A DNA stretch of 5,276 nt. It comes from Chloroflexota bacterium (GTDB lineage: Bacteria > Chloroflexota > Anaerolineae > UBA1429). The stretch covers positions 1 to 5,276 of the forward strand of contig JAAZBY010000174.1 of the NCBI GenBank assembly GCA_012513595.1, read 5' to 3'. The notes beneath the pieces were generated by a model. That model saw only the letters and a program-made list of their open reading frames with translations, had not been told where the DNA came from and searched no databases. The position numbers were made by a program, and so were the translations under genes. Shown here one piece after another: positions 1-5,276 of this stretch. Numbering within the stretch: the first letter of the stretch is position 1; each line of letters opens with the position of its first letter.

Positions 1-334
1 GCTCGAGCTCTTCCACATAGCGGAGCGTGCCGTCGGTGCCGGTGGGCAATGGGGGGTACACGCGGCGGACCAGTGGGTACCCGACCCGTCCGAAGAACAG
101 GATCGCCTCCGTCAGGGGCGTGGCGCCCGTCACCCGTGCCTCAAAGGTGAGCGACTCGGAAAAGGCGAACGTCGCCTGGCTGTCGCTGATCGCCAGGCCG
201 GCAGCCTCCGTGGGCAAAGGCCCCAGAGTGGCCAGGACCAGGAACAGCGCCAGGAGGAGGGCGCAGCGCGGCTGCCATGCTCGCAGCGCGGGCTTAGCCT
301 CCGGAAGGCGTGGGGAGATCCTCGATGGCGACAT
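1..334 (-). CDS. Secreted or membrane-anchored protein, N-terminal part (partial, runs off left edge)
   Basis: An open frame of 111 codons on the - strand runs off the window's left edge, so only the N-terminus is seen. It begins with a basic segment and then a hydrophobic stretch at about residues 25-38 (CALLLALFLVLATLG) followed by a PTEAAG region. That looks like a signal peptide with a possible cut after the alanines, so the protein is probably exported. The mature part contains FAFSESLTFEARVTGATP and then ILFFGR, a beta-sandwich-like pattern. It is reminiscent of the front part of peptidase-MA-like secreted proteins of Chloroflexota, but no catalytic residues are in view and this is only a resemblance. 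The ATG at 334 was chosen because it is the only ATG in frame near the signal peptide and has GGAGG 11 nt upstream. It overlaps the end of the Trm112-like gene by 41 bp, implying co-transcription. The long n-region leaves the exact start uncertain. Confidence 0.65.
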   Translation of the reverse strand, partial: MSPSRISPRLPEAKPALRAWQPRCALLLALFLVLATLGPLPTEAAGLAISDSQATFAFSESLTFEARVTGATPLTEAILFFGRVGYPLVRRVYPPLPTGTDGTLRYVEELE

Positions 335-503
335 CGGCGTACTTGCCTCCCTCCTCAACCAACAGGTTGGGGATGTCATCGACGATCGGGTACTTCCGGT
401 GGCAGGCCTCGTTCTGGCAGACGAGCCACTGGTCATGCACGAGTTCCAGCCGGCTCTTGCAGGCCGGGCAGGCAAGAATGGCCAGTATTTCTTCGCTCAG
501 CAT
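294..503 (-). CDS. Trm112-like (UPF0434/YcaR-type) small zinc-binding protein
   Basis: This 69-residue protein begins MLSEEILAILACPACKS. It has four cysteines in two pairs, C12-P-A-C15 and C29-x4-C34, which would bind one zinc ion. The segment KYPIVDDIPNLL (37-48) after the second pair is the signature of the Trm112/UPF0434 family, and the length is usual for bacterial members. In yeast and archaea Trm112 is an activating partner of methyltransferases that act on tRNA, rRNA and release factors. The bacterial proteins are much less understood, so a partner role here is inference. The start at 503 is fixed by AGGAG five bases upstream and by the family's usual N-terminus. The frame stays open to about 752, but that extension crosses the promoter region and is not family-like. 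The gene is divergent from rpsB and overlaps the following exported-protein gene by 41 bp. Confidence 0.9.
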   Translation of the reverse strand: MLSEEILAILACPACKSRLELVHDQWLVCQNEACHRKYPIVDDIPNLLVEEGGKYADVAIEDLPTPSGG

Positions 504-566
504 CTGTACTCCTGTGCTGTGGGCAAGGTTTGCTTGGCAGCCAGTCAGCATCCGGCCAGCGCTCGG

Positions 567-595
567 AGTATAGCACAAAGGCCTTGGGCGCCCAA
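567..595 (-). promoter_or_regulatory. Promoter for the Trm112-like gene
   Basis: Read on the - strand there is TTGGGC (595-590), a 17-bp spacer, and TATACT (572-567) preceded by TGC, an extended -10. The predicted start is near 560, giving a leader of about 57 nt before the ATG at 503. The spacing and the extended -10 make this a convincing sigma70-type promoter, though it is a reading by eye without experimental support. Confidence 0.65.
584..595. promoter_or_regulatory. 12-bp perfect palindrome over the -35 box, candidate operator
   Basis: TTGGGCGCCCAA is a perfect 12-bp inverted repeat. Its right half is the -35 box of the leftward promoter, and it ends 4 bp before the -35 box of the rightward promoter. 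It lies upstream of both predicted transcript starts, so it would act as DNA, for example as a dimeric repressor site, and not as an RNA hairpin. A chance GC-rich palindrome cannot be excluded. Confidence 0.3.
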
Positions 596-599
596 ACAT

Positions 600-628
600 T
601 TGCCCTGCCTGGGGAGTCGTGTTATACT
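600..628 (+). promoter_or_regulatory. Promoter for the rpsB-tsf-pyrH-frr-uppS-cdsA cluster
   Basis: TTGCCC (600-605), a 17-bp spacer and TATACT (623-628) preceded by TGT form a sigma70-type promoter with an extended -10. Transcription should start near 634, about 170 nt before rpsB. It is the only good promoter I see in front of the + strand genes. Its -10 hexamer is identical to that of the divergent promoter and is likewise preceded by TGn. Confidence 0.65.
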
Positions 629-633
629 TTTCC

Positions 634-802
634 GCCGGGCCGCGGGCCCGATCATCAAACACGCCTCCTGTTTCCCGGTGTCGTGCCGAGAGCGCTCGTG
701 ACTGCTTGGCGCAGTGCCACGCCTGGCATGGGCACGTCGCGCTACGGTTCATCGGGGTAGAGGGGGGCGGGTGGACAGAAAACGAACACAGGAGGACATT
801 TC
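634..802 (+). promoter_or_regulatory. Long structured 5' leader of rpsB, possible S2 autoregulatory site
   Basis: About 170 nt separate the predicted transcript start from the rpsB GTG, and no gene is seen in them. The leader opens with a hairpin, CGGGCC (636-641) and GGCCCG (645-650), with a 3-nt loop. Next come CGAG/CTCG (687-690 with 695-698) and TGCCA/TGGCA (715-719 with 724-728). GGCAC at 731-735 can instead pair with GTGCC at 714-718 or at 683-687, so the folds compete. The stretch from about 755 to 790 is purine-rich and mostly unpaired up to GGAGG at 791-795. In E. coli S2 represses its own rpsB-tsf mRNA through the rpsB leader. A similar role here is inference, as I cannot match this leader to a known family. 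Confidence 0.4.
791..795 (+). promoter_or_regulatory. Ribosome binding site deciding the rpsB GTG start
   Basis: GGAGG stands 7 nt before the GTG at 803. This supports a GTG start giving [18 protein letters not shown] over the internal ATG at codon 6, which has no such site in front of it. Confidence 0.8.
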
Positions 803-1675
803 GTGAGCACTGCGAAAATGCGGGAACTGCTGGAAGCGGGCGTGCACTTTGGCCATCGCAGCCGCCGGTCGAACCCCAAGATGCGGCCGTACATCTTTAC
901 CGAGCGCAACGGCATCCACATCATCGACCTGCAGCAGACCATGTACAAGCTAGAAGAGGCGCACGCCTTTATCCGCGATGCGGTCGCGCAGGGCGGCACC
1001 ATCGTCTTTGTCGGCACCAAGCGGCAGGCCCAGGAAAACATCGTCATCCAGGCAGAACGCTGTGGCATGCCGTACGTGAACGAGCGTTGGTTGGGCGGCA
1101 CCCTGACCAACTTTCGCACCATCCGCTCGCGGATCGAGTACATGATCGACGTCGAAGCGCAGCAGGAGCGCGGCGAGTGGGAGTCGCTCCCCAAGAAGGA
1201 AGTGACCCTCAAGGTCCGCGAGCTGGCCAAGCTCCATCGCCGCCTGGGCGGCCTGCGCAACCTGTACCAGCTTCCTGACGCGCTGTTCGTCACCGATACG
1301 ATGACCGACGCGATCGCCGTCAAAGAGGCCAACCGTCTGGGCATTCCCGTCATCGCCCTGGTGGACACGAACTGCGACCCCGACCCCATCGACATCGTGC
1401 TGCCCTCCAACGACGATGCCATCCGCGCCATCAACCTCCTGCTCACCAAAATGGCTGACGCGGCCATCGAGGGGCAGCAGATGCGCGGCATCGTGATGGA
1501 AGAGCAGGGGCCTGTTCCCTCGCAGGTGGCGGCCAACTTTGCCCGCGCCTACGACGAGGACGAGTGGGACGAGGAAGAGGTCCCCGCCGTCTCCGACGAG
1601 GAAGAGCAGTACGTGCCCGCCGCTGACGACACTGAGGATGACGGCGACATCATCATCATCGACGAAGAGGCCTGA
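803..1675 (+). CDS. rpsB: 30S ribosomal protein S2 with acidic C-terminal tail
   Basis: S2 is a late-assembling small-subunit protein that bridges the head and body of the 30S and helps bring in S1 where that is present. The 290-residue product has the family marks in order: [10 protein letters not shown] (9-18), NPKMRPYIF (24-32), VGTKRQAQ (70-77), [10 protein letters not shown] (95-104), LPDALFVTD (157-165) and [19 protein letters not shown] (176-194), then [11 protein letters not shown] (196-206). The conserved S2 fold is over by about residue 235. Beyond it lies a 40-residue tail (251-290) with 21 Asp/Glu and no Lys or Arg, ending in DIIIIDEEA. This makes the protein longer than the usual 230-260 residues. 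The start is GTG behind a good GGAGG. The gene is first in the cluster, followed by tsf as in most bacteria. Family identity is certain; the tail's job is unknown. Confidence 0.98.
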   Translation: MSTAKMRELLEAGVHFGHRSRRSNPKMRPYIFTERNGIHIIDLQQTMYKLEEAHAFIRDAVAQGGTIVFVGTKRQAQENIVIQAERCGMPYVNERWLGGTLTNFRTIRSRIEYMIDVEAQQERGEWESLPKKEVTLKVRELAKLHRRLGGLRNLYQLPDALFVTDTMTDAIAVKEANRLGIPVIALVDTNCDPDPIDIVLPSNDDAIRAINLLLTKMADAAIEGQQMRGIVMEEQGPVPSQVAANFARAYDEDEWDEEEVPAVSDEEEQYVPAADDTEDDGDIIIIDEEA

Positions 1676-1714
1676 GCAGGCCTCTCGCGTATTGACCAGT
1701 CGGCCGACTCCGGG

Positions 1715-1778
1715 CGAGCCGGGTCACCCGCCTTTGCCCCGCTGGCGCGAGGGCAAGCGCGCGCTGGGGCCCGGCTCG
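1715..1778 (+). repeat. Nested inverted repeat between rpsB and tsf, likely mRNA stem-loop
   Basis: A perfect 9-bp inverted repeat, CGAGCCGGG (1715-1723) and CCCGGCTCG (1770-1778), encloses a second one, TTGCCC (1734-1739) and GGGCAA (1751-1756). Together they could form a tiered stem-loop filling most of the 132-nt gap between the genes and ending about 15 nt before the tsf ribosome binding site. A competing short hairpin, CGGG (1720-1723) with CCCG (1727-1730), uses part of the left arm. No run of T follows, so it is not a usual intrinsic terminator. It could slow decay, be a processing site, or tune tsf relative to rpsB. Confidence 0.5.
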
Positions 1779-1807
1779 TGGAACACATAAAGAGAGGAAC
1801 TGTCATC

Positions 1808-3161
<1,354 letters not shown>

Positions 3162-3221
3162 CCCGGCGGCCGCCGCCGTCGAGGAGACACACCATCAACG
3201 ACCATTCAGGGAGGTGACCGG

Positions 3222-3779
3222 ATGATAGACGATACACTCCTGAACGCCGAGGAGCACATGGAGAAATCCGTGGCTTCCTTGCGCAGCGACCTTCTGTCGA
3301 TCCGCACGGGTCGAGCCAGCCCCGCGCTGGTTGAGAACATCCCCGTGTCGGCCTACGGCGGAATCCTGCCGCTGAACCAGGCAGCCACCATCGCCGCGCC
3401 GGAACCACGCCTGCTCACCATCCGTCCCTGGGATGCGAGCATCATCGGCGCCATCGAAAAAGCCATCCTCAAGTCTGACCTTGGGCTGACGCCGCACAAC
3501 GACGGCAAGATCATCCGCCTGGGCATCCCCCCGCTCACCGATGAGCGCCGCCGGGACCTGGCCAGGGTGGTGAGCCGGCGCGCCGAGGAGGCCCGCGTGG
3601 CCGTGCGGAACGTGCGCCGCGATGCGCTGAAAGAGCTGGGCGACCTGCAAAAGGCAGGTGACATCTCGGAGGATGAGTTCTTCCGCGCCAAGGATGACCT
3701 GCAAAAGCTCACCGACCAGTACATCCAGAACGTGGATCGCGTCGGTGAGGCCAAGCAGGCCGAGATCATGGAAGTCTGA
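3222..3779 (+). CDS. frr: Ribosome recycling factor
   Basis: RRF works with EF-G to split the post-termination ribosome from the mRNA and tRNA. At 185 residues it has exactly the canonical length. Domain I is a three-helix bundle formed by the N- and C-terminal parts, and domain II is the inserted segment at about 31-104. Visible signatures are SIRTGRASPALVENI (26-40), AYGGILPLNQAATI (44-57), IRPWD (67-71), KSDLGLTPHNDGKIIRLGIP (84-103), LTDERRRDL (105-113) and VRNVRRDAL (128-136). R132 in the last motif matches the arginine essential in E. coli RRF. The ATG at 3222 follows GGAGGTGA (3210-3217), a strong site. The gap after pyrH is 60 nt. The stop codon overlaps the uppS start. Confidence 0.98.
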   Translation: MIDDTLLNAEEHMEKSVASLRSDLLSIRTGRASPALVENIPVSAYGGILPLNQAATIAAPEPRLLTIRPWDASIIGAIEKAILKSDLGLTPHNDGKIIRLGIPPLTDERRRDLARVVSRRAEEARVAVRNVRRDALKELGDLQKAGDISEDEFFRAKDDLQKLTDQYIQNVDRVGEAKQAEIMEV

Positions 3780-4528
3780 TGGAGACGGGCATCAGCGAGC
3801 CAGCCGTCCCCCCGTCCCATGGATTGCTGCGCGTGCCTCGTCACGTCGCGATCATCATGGACGGGAATGGACGCTGGGCGCGCGCCAGAGGGCTGCCACG
3901 CGTGGCCGGGCATCGCGCCGGCACAGAGAACCTCCGGGTGGTGCTGCGCGCGGCCAAGGATTTTGGCATCCGCGTCCTGACGCTGTATGCCTTTTCCACA
4001 GAGAACTGGCAGCGCCCCACCGCTGAGGTGCGGGCGCTGCTGGCCCTGATGGAGCAGGTGATCGACGCCGAGCTGGCCGCGCTGGACGCCGAAGGCGTTC
4101 AGATCCGGCACATCGGCCGCACAGATGGCGTGTCTGCCCGGCTGGCGGCCAAGATGCGCCGCGCCCAGGAACACACCGCCCACAACGACACCCTGATCCT
4201 CAACATCGCCTTTAACTATGGCGGGCGTGCCGAGATCGTGGACGCCGTGCGGCGCATCGTCGCGGAGGGGCTGACGCCCGAACAGGTCACCGAGGAAGCC
4301 ATCGGCGCCCGGCTGACCACCGCGGGCCTGCCTGATCCTGACCTCATCATCCGCACCGGCGGAGACATGCGCCTAAGCAACTTTCTCATCTGGCAGCTCT
4401 CGTACGCCGAGTTCTACTGCACTCCGACCTACTGGCCGGATTTCGGGCGCGAGGAGCTGTACCGCGCCCTGCAGGCCTACCAGGGCCGAGAGCGGAGGTT
4501 CGGGCGCGTCGAAGGAGAGTCGCAGTAG
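3779..4528 (+). CDS. uppS: Isoprenyl (undecaprenyl) diphosphate synthase, cis-prenyltransferase
   Basis: UppS adds isopentenyl units in cis to farnesyl diphosphate, making the C55 lipid carrier used for peptidoglycan and other wall polymers at the inner face of the membrane. The 249-residue product shows the cis-prenyltransferase motifs: HVAIIMDGNGRWA (22-34) with catalytic D28, GHRAG (44-48), LYAFSTENWQRP (69-80), NIAFNYGGRAEI (142-153), and RTGGDMRLSNFLIWQLSYAE (192-211) followed by FYCTPTYWPDF. E211 corresponds to a metal-binding residue. There is no transmembrane segment. The chain length made cannot be told from the sequence; C55 is inferred from the gene's place beside cdsA. The start is set by a TGATG overlap with frr. 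Only a weak GGAAG lies 4 nt upstream, so translation is probably coupled to frr. Confidence 0.96.
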   Translation: METGISEPAVPPSHGLLRVPRHVAIIMDGNGRWARARGLPRVAGHRAGTENLRVVLRAAKDFGIRVLTLYAFSTENWQRPTAEVRALLALMEQVIDAELAALDAEGVQIRHIGRTDGVSARLAAKMRRAQEHTAHNDTLILNIAFNYGGRAEIVDAVRRIVAEGLTPEQVTEEAIGARLTTAGLPDPDLIIRTGGDMRLSNFLIWQLSYAEFYCTPTYWPDFGREELYRALQAYQGRERRFGRVEGESQ

Positions 4529-4570
4529 GGCGCAACGCACGTCCCACGCGCTACTGACCCGGTCGTCGAG

Positions 4571-4575
4571 AGGAG
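4571..4575 (+). promoter_or_regulatory. Ribosome binding site of cdsA
   Basis: AGGAG lies only 4 nt before the ATG at 4580, a somewhat short spacing. No better start is seen in the 51-nt gap after uppS, which otherwise shows no clear hairpin or promoter. Confidence 0.65.
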
Positions 4576-4579
4576 TCTC

Positions 4580-5276
4580 ATGCTGCGTACCCGGCTCATC
4601 AGCGCGGCCGTCCTCATTCCCGTTGTTGCGCTCGGTGCATACCTAGGGGGTGCCCCTTGGTTCGCCCTGGGCCTGGTCGCCAGCGGCGTAGCCACGTTCG
4701 AGTTCCTCAGGTTGGTACGGCGAGACGCGACCTCACCGCAGGGCCCGGCGTCCCCGTCGATCATCTTGGGCCTCCTGCTATCGGCCCTGTTCTTTGCCGA
4801 CGGCCAGTGGCCAGAGGTCGGGATCTCCTCCTGGGGGTTGGTGCTGGGTGTGCTGGCTCCCCTGCTGGCCCAGGTTCTGCGGGGGAATACCCCCGGAGGC
4901 CTCAACGGCTGGGCGCTGACGCTGGCCGGGGCCGCCTACGTGGGCTTTACGATGGGCCACTTTGTGCGCCTGCGCCAGCTGGAGTGGGGGCGCGAGTGGG
5001 TGGTCGTGGTCCTGGCCGGCACCTGGATGGCCGACACCGGTGCCTACCTGGCCGGGCGGGCCTGGGGACGCCGGCCCTTCTTCCCGCAGATCAGCCCCAA
5101 GAAGACGCTCGAGGGCGCCTTTGGTGGCCTGGTCGTGGGTCCCCTTAGCGTGGCGGGCACCTGCCTGCTCCTGCGGGTGCCGATAGCGCTCTGGCAAGCC
5201 CTGCTGCTGGGTCTGGTCATCACCGTGGCCGCCATGGCCGGCGACCTGTCCGAATCAGCCATCAAGCGCCAGCTCA
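4580..5276 (+). CDS. cdsA: Phosphatidate cytidylyltransferase (CDP-diacylglycerol synthase), partial at C-terminus
   Basis: CdsA joins phosphatidic acid with CTP to make CDP-diacylglycerol, the parent of bacterial phospholipids, in the cytoplasmic membrane. The window holds 232 codons starting MLRTRLISAAVLIPVV; the rest lies past the right edge. The protein is very hydrophobic, with about eight likely membrane segments, roughly at 7-25, 27-45, 58-73, 84-100, 111-128, 139-157, 180-199 and 204-221. Family marks are WMADTGAYLAGRAWGRRP (149-166), FFPQISPKKTLEGAFGG (167-183) and AGDLSESAIKR (220-230), which opens the CdsA signature. The KD-containing end of that signature is cut off. The usual length is about 260-290 residues, so little is missing. 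It follows uppS by 51 nt in the same direction, the common order in bacteria; dxr, rseP or proS often come next but are not in view. Confidence 0.95.
   Translation, partial: MLRTRLISAAVLIPVVALGAYLGGAPWFALGLVASGVATFEFLRLVRRDATSPQGPASPSIILGLLLSALFFADGQWPEVGISSWGLVLGVLAPLLAQVLRGNTPGGLNGWALTLAGAAYVGFTMGHFVRLRQLEWGREWVVVVLAGTWMADTGAYLAGRAWGRRPFFPQISPKKTLEGAFGGLVVGPLSVAGTCLLLRVPIALWQALLLGLVITVAAMAGDLSESAIKRQL

Noticed and set aside
241..276. Alternative start at the - strand ATG near 276 for the exported protein
   Set aside because: That ATG is in another frame; its product is a short Gly/Pro-rich chain that soon stops, whereas the frame from 334 gives a proper signal peptide.
27..701. 224-codon open frame on the + strand across the left genes and the divergent promoters
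   Set aside because: It covers the Trm112-like gene, whose cysteine pattern and binding site are clear, and runs through both promoters; the protein has no domain.
504..752. N-terminal extension of the Trm112-like protein to an upstream ATG at 752
   Set aside because: AGGAG sits 5 nt before the ATG at 503, the family starts there, and the extension would cross the promoter region.
742..1536. 264-codon open frame on the - strand opposite rpsB
   Set aside because: It is antisense to a certain rpsB, its protein is rich in Ser/Arg/Met without any family pattern, and it arises from codon bias in GC-rich DNA.
1715..1778. Reading the rpsB-tsf stem-loop as an intrinsic terminator
   Set aside because: There is no T-run after the right arm, and tsf follows immediately with its own binding site.
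3164..3175. Palindrome CGGCGGCCGCCG just after the pyrH stop
   Set aside because: It is perfect but made of a simple CGG/CCG pattern expected in GC-rich DNA, leaves only a 4-nt loop and has no T-run; no function can be supported.
3353..4183. 276-codon open frame on the - strand opposite frr and uppS
   Set aside because: It is antisense to two clear genes; the composition is that of a mirror frame.

Overview
This window is a stretch of ordinary bacterial housekeeping DNA, GC-rich and densely coding. Its core is the classic translation and envelope gene cluster rpsB-tsf-pyrH-frr-uppS-cdsA on the + strand. The last gene runs off the right edge. To the left, reading away from this cluster, are a small Trm112-like zinc-binding protein and the beginning of a secreted protein that overlaps it. 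No mobile element, CRISPR array, tRNA or rRNA is visible. I see no new biological system. The interest lies in control regions and a few protein peculiarities.

The organism is most likely a high-GC member of the Chloroflexota (Anaerolineae-like), but this is an inference. It rests on a short EF-Ts (198 aa), an S2 protein with a long acidic C-terminal tail, clear GGAGG-type ribosome binding sites, GTG starts, and the look of the exported protein. Other deep-branching high-GC phyla are not excluded.

Layout. Positions 1-334 (- strand) hold the N-terminal part of an exported protein. Positions 294-503 (- strand) hold the Trm112-like protein. Positions 504-802 form a 299-nt divergent control region. 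It has two back-to-back sigma70-type promoters whose -35 boxes lie only 4 bp apart, a 12-bp palindrome over one -35 box, and a leader of about 170 nt before rpsB with competing hairpins. After that come rpsB (803-1675), a 132-nt structured gap, tsf (1808-2404), pyrH (2439-3161), frr (3222-3779), uppS (3779-4528, overlapping frr by one base) and cdsA (4580 to beyond the end).

How the genes work together: S2, EF-Ts and RRF serve ribosome assembly, elongation and ribosome recycling. UMP kinase supplies UDP/UTP for RNA and for UDP-sugars. UppS makes the undecaprenyl carrier for cell wall precursors, and CdsA makes CDP-diacylglycerol for phospholipids. The cluster therefore links protein synthesis to envelope growth. 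All six genes can be read from the one promoter seen near 600-628, since no intrinsic terminator is visible between them.
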